A stretch of 64,000 nt of DNA. Origin: Mesocentrotus franciscanus (lineage: Eukaryota > Echinodermata > Echinoidea > Camarodonta > Strongylocentrotidae). The notes beneath the pieces were generated by a model. The model saw only the letters and a list, made by a program, of their open reading frames with translations, was not told where the DNA came from and did not search any database. The stretch lies in assembly GCA_037976565.1 (NCBI GenBank), contig CP137686.1, positions 26,125,828-26,189,827 on the forward strand, in the 5' to 3' direction. Below are positions 11,701-26,309 of this stretch, piece by piece. Position numbers and translations under genes: made by a program. Each line of letters starts with the position of its first letter. Position 1 is the first letter of the stretch.

Positions 11701-14700
11701 TTCAAGTTTGTGATCATTACTGTCATCCAGCCAGGGGCAGCGCAGCTCGGATAAATCTGCTTTGTTTTTTCTGTACCATGTCCCGAGGCAATCTATTGAC
11801 GAACCAAGGGGTGACTTCCGGGGAAATCGATGAGGAAATGTTATTGAATATATTTCTTTATCATCATCATCTAGAGCCGATCACGATGTCAGCAATATTT
11901 GATACTGTTGGATATGGTTTGGTATAGTAATGAAATAGCTAGACTGTTCGGAGACCCAGGTTGTTTCAGGAGGCAGAAATACAAACAAGGAGCTTCAAGT
12001 AACACATTTTGATGGAGAATTAATCCACACACGTATGTGGTTTTTGTGTGCTACAGGCACATACAGCCATCACACTTTTCGTAGTGCATTAGAAGTACAA
12101 AATTGAATATTTTAGTTGTTCTCAGCAATTTTTACACATTTTAAGCAGACTAAGAATCTGAACATACAGTGCATTACTTTGTCAATTCTGGTTGCAACAA
12201 AAATTCAACCAGAATCGTAATCTTGATCTGACTTATTACTATTCTGTCCGTTGTTTTCTTTCGTTCTGTTAATCTTTTTTTGCATAAATACATTTACATG
12301 TAAATTCATATTTTTCACGGGTCACCCAACACGAATGTATATAAGAACAGAGGAAAATTATATTTCAGTTTACTGAGCTCTTTTGGGTTTGCTATAGTAA
12401 AAGTCAGATAAAACAGAGCTATTTTATCCAGAAATTGTATTTGCAGCTTTTTCAAAGCTTTAAAGGAAAATATTGTCTGGATACACCAATTCAGATTTTA
12501 GATGGGACTTATCTCTTTACACACACCATACCTGAAGATGATGAATCTTGACGCTGAGTTTCTTTCACTCCCTCCACGCTTTGGTTTGTCTCCCTCTGTA
12601 GGTCTGCTTGTGAAGAATTTATATCACTCTCACTAGGTAGTTGATGGTTACCGTTGAAGTCGTTTGATAAATCATCGTCGTTATCATCATTGTCGTCTAC
12701 ATCATCGATATCATCATCATGGTCATCATCTAAATCATCGTCATCATCGCTTTCAGAGAGTGCTTCTTGTAATGTGGCCTTCCTTGTGACGTGTTCTTTC
12801 CTGCGTTTATAGTTTCTCCATGCACGTTGGATTCTAGAACCAAAAAAGGACAATATTTCATTACGATAGGAATTATAATTGGTCTATTGATGGTTTAGGA
12901 GAAGGAAATAAATGTGAATATCAATTCAAATATATCTGGATATCATTTTTAAGAGTTCATAATCATGTTGCTTGCTGAAATTGATTCACATACATTGGGC
13001 TTTTACATTATAAACCCTTGCGGCTCTCAGCAGAAATTATTTCAGATGCAGAATAGCATTGATGGTTATAATTAACTTAGTCAATATTTCCATCCACAAA
13101 ATTGCAACTATATAAGGGTAAATATGTCCATCATCATCACTGTAGGAGGCATCATGATTTTCATTTGGAATGCATTTAGCATCAACACATATAAATGTAC
13201 TTAGATATGTGATTGTGATGATGCTAAATATCTATCAATACAAGTAATTATGAATATAAACACATGGGACTGCATGTTCTATTGAACAGCTAGCCAGTCC
13301 ATCCCACCTCTTCTTTCTTTCTACTTATTACTCAGGTTAATCATTTAAAAAATCAAATTTGTTTGAAATGAGACCTATTATTGGATTGACAGTATGTAGA
13401 AAAGTGAAATCTCATCATAACCCTGATTTTTTTTTAATGTATTTATCTCAAAGAGCTCTTTTCTACTTTTCCAGAGTTATATTGCTTTACAATCATATAC
13501 AAAATTTCCCACTGCCTTGTTAGTTTAAACGGTTAACTACCAGATTCCTTTATTTCCCATCAGCATAATACAAGAACCAGCCCGTTCCAGCAGACAATGG
13601 GTTAACCGAAAATCCTCTTTAACGTCTACTTCCCACTCTTGTGGAAGTCATCAGATTGAGTTTCCAAGAAGAGCATCGGTTGGTCACAAGCCATTAATGT
13701 CTGATTGTTAGTACTTTCTTTCAAGATCTATGCATCCAAAGACCTCTGATGGCTCATAAATAAGTGGATGCATTATTATCCTGCCCACCTTCATTACTAA
13801 ATGTCCCTTGATGATGCTTTCTACCTGATATCTTTTTGATTCACACAAATCATTCAGAAATCCATTCCCTTGGTTGGTCAAGAATTCATATTTCTAAAAG
13901 CTCCTTGATGAAGTTTATTTCATTTCACATACACTGCAGTTGAAAAAGCATCTACATACATAGGACTTCAACATTAGAGACATTTTGAGCACTTGAATAT
14001 ATGGCTCAAACTAGGCTAATTACAAGTTCTGGCTTCTCACAACTACATGTAGGAACACCAGAAATAAGCCTAGGTGTTCTTCTAAGGAGTGCACATTGAA
14101 AATCCCTGGCAAGCAGGGAAAAAGGGTTAACACATTTTCAGAGCCTTGATATTAAAGAAATCTTAATTTTCTTAAAATTCACGAACCTGGTATTTGGGGA
14201 ACCATCATGTTCGGTGCCTTTTTTCAGACTCACATTATTTTTGTTTGGACAAGGTTAAACTTGCAACTCCTACATTGTATAAAAAGGAACAAATGCCTAA
14301 TTCAGAAAGAAATGAACGGCTTATTCTGAGAAGTTCTCCTAGACGAAGTGGTTACTTGAGTTGAAGCTACCAGATTCTTACCGCAAGTCTCCAGGGACTC
14401 TATTCATTATTCTACTTGCATGACGCACCTGAAGGAGATGTGAGGTCCACATCGGGGGAGATATGGTAGGAATGTGTTAGGTGGAGACTATGAAGCTTCA
14501 GCATGCATAAGGACTGCAATATCACCCGAAAATGGTGAAGAAAGTGTCCTATCATAACCACGTCTATATGATGTGGAGTGTTTTTCTTCAGTATAAATTT
14601 TCCCGTGGAGTATTTTGCCCTTGGAAGAAAGTTAAAGCTGGAGTCCATGGAAAATGTGTGTTATACTAACATCTGATTGTATCCAATGGATTCTGAGAAA

Positions 14701-17700
14701 ACATTATACCACATCACATCATACATCTAGTGTCCTGTCAGAGCTACATGTACAGTACTTGTAATTCATCTGTGCCCAATTTGAGGGTAATTTGGAAATC
14801 TACATCAATAAACTCAAGAGCAGTAGATTGTGTATGTGTCTTCATTATGAATAATGACAATATTAAGAGAAAATAGCACATACAATGTACACTCTCCTTT
14901 GCAAACTACATAATTGCATTTATCAGTGCCTATCATAAAATATAAAAGGTCAAATATCAAAATTCAAAACACTATTATGCTTTAGCACAGAAGGTAATAT
15001 AAGTAATATGTAATAGAGGCAGAACATTTTACTTCAGCATGTCTAATAACGTGCCCAGGGGGTGGGGGTTCAACATGTGAGTTACAAGAGCTTCACTGGC
15101 ATTCACTAAACATTTTGTGGCTAATGCAAATCTACATAAGTAGGAAACTTAATATCAATACTTCAATGCAACATAATTCCTACAAAAATGTCAGTAACCC
15201 CCCACAAATCACCAGGGTGTACAAACACTGGCGTGGGACATAAGAGTCTCTCGCTGGCAACCTGCATACCCAGAATGCACCTCATTGAGTGGCGCGGTAG
15301 TCGACGCATCTGATGCAAATCACCTGCGAAGAGGGGTGAGGATCGTGAAAGGTAAGGAGCGGTGATTCACTCTACCTGTCTTACGAAAGGTTAGGTGGCT
15401 AGAGAGCGGGAGAGAGAGAAAGACAGAGAGAGGTAGGGATAGAGAGGGACAGAGATGAAGATTGAGAGAGAGAGAGAGAGAGAATTGTCTTCGCTGAAAA
15501 ACCTTCATGTACCCTATGGGCTTCTTTCATTTTCATGATAACAAACAGGACTGAATTGTTATGCCCCTCTATTAGGAGGCCCTGCTTAGGACTACACCCC
15601 TCATCACATCCAATGTCTGCCTCAAGGCAAAATTCAAGATAGAGAGAGAAAAAAGGAGAAATCCAAACCCATTTTCCCACTTAGGGAACCTATAAGAGGG
15701 GAAAAAGTTGTGAAATTCTGCTAATCGGCTCATGTACAGACTGTAAATCTTCATGAATGTTGAAATCTTGAGCGAAAAAAACCCAGATGAATGTGCAAAA
15801 AAGAAAAAAAATGATGTACAGCTGAACCTGTGCCCATTTTTATCGTGCTACAATACATCATTAGATACCATGATTTTTTAGAGAGGAAAATAACCATTGA
15901 AATCTTTAAATTAGGAACATATGACTTGTTCAAATCACAGCTACTGTATACCAGACAAATTGGCAATTCTTAACTTTAAGATAGCCTTTCTGTCCATGTT
16001 TCTACTGTTCAGATAGAACACTTTTTATTAGTAGTGAATACATATGAATGACGGAGAGCATACCACCATTGCCAATTTAAAGAAGAAAAGCTGATCAATT
16101 CAACTTCTTACGATCATGCCCAGGATTAGTTAATAGCCTGGAGGACGTGCCTAATTGTTGATGCGCACCTGTATGCCCCCTAACACCTGCCAGTAATATA
16201 TAAGTAATTGCACCATGACATGTCTCCTGGATACCCATCTAGGAGAGTCTGCAACTGAGTAAAGGCCACGTCATCTAACCACTAGAGCTCCTCCTTCATT
16301 GAGCTTTATCAGGTATGCCTATTAGGCCACTATAGATTAAGATCAAGTTTCTTTTCACCTCTAATATAAATGCAAGTCTCTGCCTCCAATGACCTGGCCT
16401 TTATTGAAACATGACATGTATACTGGACACCTCTCTAAGAGGGATCGGATAGTGACAACAGGACACTCTCTAGAACTTCAGCCGCTCTGCCCCTCCTACC
16501 AGGAAAAACAAATAGCTAGGTCACATGCTTCTTTTTTCTTCTAGGCTGCGAAGGATCAACATAAGTTTCTCTTCCCCTTTTGTATAACTCGATGCACACC
16601 TGTTTGCCTCCCCCTACCTACAATACATACTGCTAATTGTAGCAAGACATGTCTCCTGGACTCCCCTCCTGGAGGTTTGACCAAAGAGTACAGGTCAACA
16701 GCCCTCCAGGGCTTCAGCATCCAGCCACTCTTCATTGAACTTCTACCAGATTATCAGCGCTACTACGGATTGCAAACTAGTATCCTGTGCCCAATCATAA
16801 CCACCATACCATGATTAACATAGGTCAGGCCACTTGCAAAGCAACACAAAATAACAACCAATATATTTTTGTGATTTAGGGTCTAGTATCATCTCTTAGA
16901 AGTAAGTTCAGCTTTCATAAATATCAGAACCGACATGATATTATGTCATTACTGCGTAACCCAAAGAGCCATTTCCATGTGTTGTAAGGATAAGATTTAC
17001 AGTGTAAGTAGACATGATTTACATTCTTGTGTCCAATGTATAAAAAAAATCTTCTCTATACATGTATAAAATATAATGTTTTGTGTAAATACTTCAAGCA
17101 AATGTGAATTCTTATAGCCAAAATTTCCTATAAGATTTAAAGATTTCATAAAAATGATTGTTCAGAGGATATTTAAAATTAAATTTCTTTTAGGTGCACA
17201 AGCATCTGCTGTATTTACAAATAAAATGATCTGAATGGCCAAAAAAAAAAAACCAACACAAAATCGAAAATGGGAATAAGTTTTAGAAAGATTAATAAAA
17301 AAAAAGCTACAGAAATCTTTAAAAAAAGAAGATATTTTTTAGATCACAAGAGTAAAGTCTTTGAAATATAGTGAAGTGTGAATAGACCTTAGATATTGAT
17401 TGAGTACTGTGTGAACAGCTACTGGGTAGACTGACAGACAGCTGTCCCATGGGAAATAAAGAGCCGGGACATGATACTCACACATTGGATACCCATCAAT
17501 TTATCACAAACTCATCCTCCTCTTACATGCTGAAACTCTATCTCTATCTCCTCATCTCTATCTGTCTGTCTCTTAAACTTTAGATATGCATCAATTCATT
17601 AAAAAAATGTGTTCCTTCCTTTACAAGACTCTATTCAACCATTTTCTTAAATCTCCCTCTTCCCTCACTCTCACTCTCTATCTTCCTTCCACCCTCCAGC

Positions 17701-20700
17701 CTTCCCTCTCGCCCTCCCGCCCTCCCTTTATTACTTATAAACGGTTTATTTCAAGCTCTCTCTTTTCCTCCCTCTCCTCAACCCCTGCCCCCCTCTCCCT
17801 CTCTATCTCCCTTTCCTCAACCCCTGCCCCCTCTCTCTCTTTATCTCCCTCTCTCCCTCTCTATCTTATGCACTTTGGATACAATTTCATCACAAACCCC
17901 TCCCCTTTCACAACGCTCTTTTGTTACCCCCAAGATATTTTTATGTGTACTCGGAAGAGGGGGCACATATCCTCTGCCCTGTGTTTCCCCTTCCCTCCCC
18001 TCACTCCAGATGTAGATCAAGCAAGATGACACAATTTCCCTTCACTCTACTTACATCTTACTTCATAACAGTTTCACATCTCATGCTGAAAGCATACAAC
18101 ATTTCATACTCACAGGGCATTCATACAATTCATAATGGTTGAATGGAATGTTCACCAGACCTTGCACTTTGCATGTATTTCCCGGAAGCACTCTGATCAT
18201 CACCAATCTTCCAAAACAACTCCCGCAAAAAAAAGCAGCAAGGATTTCTGTTGTTAGGGGAACGGGGGCAATGGGATATTCTTGACAGATAATAGGTGTA
18301 TCTATAATGTATAAATACATTTTCTAATCTTATAAAACCCAACATAACATTTTCATGCCCCATCTCAGTATCCCATTTTGGTAGGAATACATTTAAGCAA
18401 GTAAGATACAGATAAGTGAGGAAGACAAAACAAGAAAACATAGATAAACATAGAGAAACAGGGGAAGGGAGATAGAGACCGAGTATAACAAGAAATATAA
18501 GTAAGCAAGAATGAAAGAGAGAGAAAGAGATAGATAAGAAAAAGGAAAGAGACAAAGAATAGGAAAACAACTATGATTCCAATGTATAAAAGGCACGGGA
18601 GAGAGAGAGAGAGAGAGAGGGGGTAGGGGAACGAAACAGGACCAAGTGATGCAGGTTCACACATCAATCCCGCACTTAAATCCTTAATCTCTCCCCATCC
18701 CTAACCCCCTCCTTCTCTCTCTCTCTCTCTCTCTCTCTCTTGCTATCTCTCTCCCCTTCTATGTTTACTTCTACGTGATCCTCTCTCTCTCTCAAACCAG
18801 GTCAAGCTTCTTGAAGAAGACCTCTTTTAGCGTAGCTAAATTGAGACGGTAATACAGGACTGCACAATTACACACCGAGATTCACAGCACCTAGTCTTCT
18901 CTTCCGAAAAAAAAGTTTATCATCTGCTGAGAGCCTACAGCGGGTTCTCTTTTTCTAAACTGATAGAAATTTATGCCGTTCTGCCTCTAAAAAAGAGGAT
19001 ATTTACAGCAATCAATGTGATTACCATGAAGCTAACAAACTTTTACTTCTCACCTTCCCCAGGACTCAGCAATCTCTTTACAAATGAAAGTGTCAGTTGT
19101 CCTAGATCCCTGACACTCATTTCAAAATAACAAGTTGGAATAATGAGGTTGACTTTATAACAAACTGGTTAAACACACTGTAACAAACTACCTAGAAGCT
19201 GGGACAGAAAGGGTGTTAATAAGAAGATAATCTAGACTAACTCACAGGAAGCCCTGCGAAATCTAGACTTACAAATCTGTCCCTCTTTTTCCCACTTTTT
19301 CTTCTCTATTTTCCCTTCCATCTCTGTTTTTTCTCTTTCAAAATTCATCCGTTTCTTTCTTGCCTGTTAGTCTTTCTTCTGTCCTTCTTTCTTTTATTTT
19401 CTTCCCGAATTATTTGTCTTTATTTTTCCTACTTTCCTTCCTTCACATGGATAAATAGAAAACAGGGGTGACTTACGTTATTATCCTTGATTCATATCTT
19501 TGTAGCCGATTTCTCCTCACACATTTGTTGTCTTCAAATTCTACCTCCAATCTGTGACTGTAAGAAAGGATAAAATAAATGTTAAGTATGATGAAAAAAA
19601 ATCTTAACAATTGTCAAACATGAAACAAAATAAAAATTTGATGTCACTTCTAATAAAAAAAATATTGATTAAATGCTTATTTTGTTTTCATTCTTTTCAT
19701 ATTGAGAAACATAAAGTACCAGAAAAATAAATGCATCAAGCCTTCCATCTACATGTATATGAATATCTAACTGAATGTGTATAAGGGAAATTCATTAAGT
19801 GTATATTATCATATTACTACATGTAGTAGCTCCATCATAGAGCACTAATGTTACATTCCTCAAGTGAGCTGCATTTACTTTGACATATGAGCTGTTTTCT
19901 TTATGACAATGGATATCCTATATTCTGCCACCATAACAGTTTTAGACAGGAGAGTGAAGAAGGGAAAGAAAGAAAAAAGAAAAATAACAGACGAAAAAGG
20001 AAAGAGCATACAAAGAAAATAAGGAGAAAGTGAAATAGAAAAAAAGAAAGACAGCTTGAACATGAAAGAGGGGCTGGATGGAAGGAGTACTTTGATGTAG
20101 TTAGACTATGATTGATGGTACAGCTTTACTAGATTACTGCATGGTTTACATGAGTTACCTCTAATTTAAAACTAGTCTTTCACATCGGACCCATGATTTC
20201 ATTCTCGCCTCACTGAATTCATTTCGCTATTTAAAAATGTTTCGGGAGTAAATCACGCTTTGCATGTTAATTGAACATGACATGTCTTAAAATTGAACTT
20301 AAATAAAGTTGTGGAAAAATCAGACACACAAGTCATTCAATGAAAGAGTTCTCTTATTTGATATCCAACATTTGCTCCAAGTTTTTTTTTTCCCAATATA
20401 TATAATAAAGGGTATGGGTTGCAATCGGATTTCACGTCAGGTTTAGGGTTAGTGTTAGGTGTAGTGTATGGTCCAGAGTTCAAGCAAGGAGTTAACTCTT
20501 TTGTTCAAGTAAAGATTTAAAGGAATGTAGGAAATCAAACATGAAGCAATTGTCACCAGAACAGTCTATAGAACCATCATTATGATATTAGTATGTCTAA
20601 ATTAGTCTGAAGGTACAGACTAGCATGGAGGCAATTGCCAAGAGCACTGGGTGGAAGCCAACTGACAAGTATATTTCATGTGCATGCTGTGCTGAGCTTA

Positions 20701-23700
20701 AATGTCTTGGATTCTTGGAATTCATCTCATGTTCCTTCGGGCAGGAAATGAACGACTTGAAGAGATGAGTTATTACATGATTAACTACAGAGGAACAACT
20801 GTTTGGAGAATGTATTACACAAGCACACAGGATATTGGAAAGATGTTTACCATCGCAATGTTTACAATCTCTTTACTTAATATCACTGAAAACAGAGTTT
20901 GTGCAAAAGCCGCAATGTGTATTTAACAAAAAGTTTTATGTCCATTGTCTATCAAAAAATTCCCCACAAGGCCCAAGAATGGATTTAACAATATACAAAT
21001 TTATTACTGTAAAACAAAAACCTTTCATATGAGTAAATTTTCTCTCATTTTGTGAGTTGTCCAGTATCACAATATCAATTACTTTGAAATCATTGAATCC
21101 TCACAGTGAATTTCTACAATTTGATAAAGTTTCTTGCAGTGAAAATGAATGCCATTCACAAATTTAGCAAAAAGCATCTGGTTTTCAGTATTGCCAACCT
21201 ATGTGACAGAACAGAATAGTGCAAATATACTAAAATAATACTGTCCATAAAGAAATAAAAGTTTTGTAACAAACATGAAAGTCCTTAAACAAAGCTTTTA
21301 TTTTAAAATGGACTTCTGACCATGAACAGGTATGTGATTAAAATATAGTTTATTAGTATTGAGGGAAAGCATTTTTGAGAAAAAGTGTCCTTCATTGTTA
21401 GTATTATTTATTAATTAATTGGTATATGCATTGTAGACTGATTAGCAGTGCAGGGTGAAATGGACAGTTTATGATTAAAAAAATACAATGGCATTATTAC
21501 TTACAAAAGTAATATTGTACGAAAGAGAATGAATCATCCTTATAACTTTACACTACATGTATCTAACCAGGATCACAAGGTAATCACAACCAACAGACAT
21601 AATTCATGATCTGTCAATATCTAAGGGTTATTTATCAGTCTAAACATTTTCTTTGGCAGTAAACTCCATGTCATCGTCCAATGATTCATAGTGCACATTA
21701 TTATGAAATATAGGGAATCCTAGCTCAATTGTTAGTGCTAATGGCCCTTTATCTTTGTCAAAGAAACATAATTTGGAGTGGGGAGATAGCGCCCACGGAG
21801 CAGTGATCAATTACCATCATAATGAAGTACATGACATAAGCCTACAGATGAGGAGTTATGTCTGTAATTCAGCTTGCTTTTTTTCATGCTAGCTCAATTT
21901 TTATTTCCTTTTCTGTTAATACTAGAAGGATAAAACACAAATAAACAAGGCTATCCATTATGGGGAGGGAGTTGGAGGGGGGGGGGCTTTATCTTCTTTT
22001 TACTCCCCTCTCCCCATACTCTTTCCTTTTCTACATTCAAATGAAAGCAGATCCCCCACCCCCACCCCCACCCCCTCCCTCCTCCCACTGTAGCTTCACA
22101 ACTAGGCATGATAATGCATCTACCTTATCTCTTTCAAGACAACTGTTTATTTTGGTAGAGAAAAGCTAGTGATCCTGCATTCTGTCAGCTCAAAGACAAA
22201 AGAGCATTAACTCCTATAGTTTAATACAGAGTGAACGCCCTACTGGCTCTCAAGGGAAAATAAATTATGATCAACTCTCTGATCAACCTAACGGAATACA
22301 CCCCTTAAAAAGGAGAACAAAAAACAGTGATTGCTTTTAAATTGAATCTTTGACAATCTTCTATCTACTTCACTGAACAAAAGGGAGATTATTATCAGTC
22401 ACGCACTACTGTAACGTTCCATGCGTAATCAACAGGAAACTGATTACGATAGAGAAAGCTGTACAGATTTGAGATTCAAATTGGCAACAATGTACTTTTC
22501 ATAGTGTTAAAGTACTTTAAACATTTGAATAACGGCTACATGTAAGTTGGATTGGTGAAAGGAGGTTGAAGGCACACTTCAATTCCAGTCAAGGCCCATC
22601 ATGACTTCAGGCAATAAACTGCTCAAACAACAAAACAAAAACAACAAAAAGGGAAAGAAAGCGCAGCATATTGAATGAGATAAGATGAATTTAATGCGCT
22701 TCTCTTTTCTACATCTATATCTTATGACACACCCATCAGTGAGTGCACAGAGAGGCCAGTGAAAAACAAATGCATGCACACTGAAATGGTTACATTGGGT
22801 GATGGGCTACACACCGATGTGACATAGAAATGTGGTCTAGTGCTTGAAAGTAATTTAAGAATGAGCAATCCTGTTTAATGTTACATTGCTACATTGCTAA
22901 TGCCATTTTCTTTAAAAAAGGAATTAAAAGATGTGTACTAAAACTAAATTTTGTGTTATATCATTTTCTAATTCATGTATTATGTTACATTCCATGTGTT
23001 CATAAGCGCAGCGCCCTATAAAAGGATTCCAATATCAAAATAAATTACTAGGCCACCCTGGGTAAAAAGGGACATATAAATAAATAACCCAATAAAAATT
23101 TTCTCAAATTTTATTAGAACTCATTATTCTTTAGTGAACATGTAATATAATGCATGTCTTTCACGAAATAAAGTGATTGAACTGATCAGGACTGATCTCA
23201 CTAGCACCAGCCATATGCCACATGGTGAATAGTACATAACGAAGATGGCCTTAGCTGGTTCAGTTCATGCTCATGAAATCAATTTTCAATATTCCTCCCT
23301 TCTCTCACGGAAAAATAGACAACCACCATCCTGCAATACCTGTACCATTCCCGATCTAAAAATACAAATCAATTCTCCCTCTTAAATCTTCAACACTCCC
23401 CCACGTGAGCATGCAATACTTTGGAGTTTGCGACAATTGAAAACCGTGACGTCTGTGGTCTGCTTTCCCCCTTTTCTCCTGCTGAAAGAATGTTTGTCTG
23501 TCGTTTTCGGATGCAGGGCAATTTGAGACTCCGACTCGCGTCATAACAAGTGATTCTTGTAGGGATGAGGCATTATGACCTGGCTATATAAAGCCGACTT
23601 CGTTTGCTACTCAGTTTGCACCTCGCCAGCTGCGGTGTAGCATACAGATTTCAAATCTAAATCATTAAGCTTTCGCTGAAAAACAATCTTTCCTTTATAA

Positions 23701-26272
23701 ATAAACAGAGAGCTCAAGTGCAAAGCGTAGAACAACATTTAGCGTTGATTTGACGCTGATCATGACCTTTTATCACAGGAAACAGATCAAGGTAGAAGTA
23801 TTTTACCGCTACTTAATCATAAGCTACCTGATGGTCTACTTAAGATACTATGCAACATGTTTTTGTGATATAAATATCATTGAATTTAGAATCATAATAT
23901 TGAAATATCAATTTCAAGCAAAATGGCATAAGGAATTGCGCTTCTTTTGTTTTCCTTTATTCACTATGCAGTGTCAAAAGTACACTGTTTTTTCCTTTTC
24001 TTTTTATTTGCATTACCGACAAGTAGTCTCTGTTTTTGTGTCAAAGCCCCATAGCATCAAATTGTACCTTTCATAGTCTTCTGTCGGTTCATGAAGAAAA
24101 AAAAAATCATTAGTATATGAAGCTAATAGCTACAACATTTCTTTTCCGGTTGGTGACAATAAATGAATACAATAAAAAAAAAAATACTATTTCATGTGTA
24201 GACCTGACAATTTGTTTGAGCTCAATTCACGCATGATGATATTTTCAAATATATGTAGGCCTACGAAGTGAATAAATTTGAAAGAAATAACTTACTTTTC
24301 GAGTAATAGTTCTCCTTCTTCAACCTGCTTTAACATGTGATTCCTCCTCTGCTCTTCATCCTGTTGAAATCAAAATTAAAATAGAAAACAAAATAATTTT
24401 TCAGGTCTAAAGAAATTTGTTCAGCGGTCTATTTCTTAAACTGACTAAAGTCCAAAAGATTACTGTGACCCCAACTCAAACCTAATCGAAAACCCAATTG
24501 CAACTATAACCCTTCATCTCGGATCAAATAAATCAGGAGCAAAGTTTGGGTCACCAAAATGATATAATCCTTTCATTGAAGTACTTAATTGTGCATCTGA
24601 TTTTCCACAATTACTTGCAAATGTCACCAAGCATAGTGTAAGGTCATCAATAGCACATATCTGGGGTTACAAAGCTACCAATCAACATTTCTCTCTGTCC
24701 ATGTTCGATAATTGAACCCTCATAGATCTATATGAATTGTGTGAGTAATATTTACATGTTCACCATGGATGAAGCCGCAGTTGTGCAAGACATGATCTTG
24801 CGACAATTGCTTGAATTCCTATCAAGACCAAATTCTTGACTTCAACCCTGGACCAGGAACATTACTTAATTCTAACCCTAATTATAATCTTAAACCTGAT
24901 AGCAACCCTAACCCTAACACCTTTGACAAAATCGAGGGAATTGGATTTACATAACCTGGGACCACAACCCTAACCTCAAAGGTAAAGACCAGTTTTGGAA
25001 ACGCCCCTCTCTCAAAAATATGAAATGGAAGCTCTCATTACCAATCATGTAAAGAATATGTTTTGACTAATACGTGATGATACAAATTTTGCGGGAAAGT
25101 CGGGAAACCGCCTAATAATTGATATATTTGGTAAATTATTATATCTATTGAGACCAAATAGATATCGCGCACGTGGTCGTGTAGTCCCATATACATCTTT
25201 TTGTGTACAGTGCTTGTAACTTTACCTAGACTGGGCCAAATTTCTTATCATTTTGATGATTCCAGAACCTTGCAGTACACACCAATACTTATATGCTAGA
25301 TGTTCAACCTTTTCTGATCGATTCCACAACGTTTCTTTCACAATGCAATCGCATGACCAGAACTGGTCTTTATCTTTAACCCTAAACCTCATCTAGTACT
25401 CCAATCACAAACCTAACCCTAACCCTCTATCTTTGTGATGAAATGAAGCTACAGCAAATGTCAGCATCTACTGTCTATCAGATATGGCTTACAATATGAT
25501 TTGATAACACATATATATCTTGGATGACATAGCCAAATCTCTCTCTCTTCAATTTCGATGCAGACACCCGCATCCCTCTATCTAGTCTGCAAGCACAGAC
25601 TCTAATTTGACACTTTACCACAGTTCCTAAAGCCTTGAGTAGAGCCTATATCTGTCAGTTTCTGGCTGTGTCAAACAAGAGGGGCATAAGTACAGAGGTT
25701 ATTGTAGTCTCATTTTGCAGGCACTGTTACGCACAAAGACTGACAAAGGTTTGTACCTGCAAACTTCTCTCTATCTACATGTATGCTGTTTGAGAAACAT
25801 ATTTAGCATAGAGGAGTACCGAAATGAATTATTCAGAAGGGCTTATTTTGCCTCCAAATGTCAACAACAAAATGGCAGCTCTTTAGGGGGCATCTGCTGA
25901 CGTACTAACCCACTTTGGTTTAATACAGGAATAATCGACCTAATAAAAAGCCTTAGATAGAGGTAAAAAATACTTTAAAATCTGGATTTTATGCAGTATC
26001 AAATTTGTTTAGGCCTCATACAACCTTTGGAAGATAATATAGTAGACATTAATAATCATATGGATGTACAAGTGTCATAGGCACTGACACAAATGTTGGC
26101 TAAATATTACAACTTTTTCAACCTAGCAACAGTTCAGATACTTTGCAAGTATATTGTTCACCTAGAAACCTGGGCCTGTATTCAATTCAATACCGTAAAT
26201 CTCCGTGTATAAGGCGCACTTTTTTGCCGCCGAAAAAATTTGAAAGTCGCGGGTGCGTCTTATACATGGGTA

Positions 26273-26309
<37 letters not shown>

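Larger units (their letters stand above)
9986..12531. other. Intron
   Basis: Contains the TTAA MITE at 10353-10910 and the inverted dispersed repeat at 11040-11345. The remainder is AT-rich without visible genes. Confidence 0.6.
12834..19476. other. Intron of 6.6 kb
   Basis: Non-coding. It holds a GA microsatellite (15464-15483), diverged duplicates (16150-16800), a pyrimidine-rich zone (17590-18020), a purine-rich zone (18410-18620) and a CT tract (18714-18740). ORFs in these tracts are repeat translations. Confidence 0.6.
19558..24295. other. Intron of 4.7 kb
   Basis: AT-rich, with one divergent palindrome (22185-22253) and a candidate plus-strand core promoter (23585-23616). No convincing coding exon on either strand. 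Confidence 0.55.
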
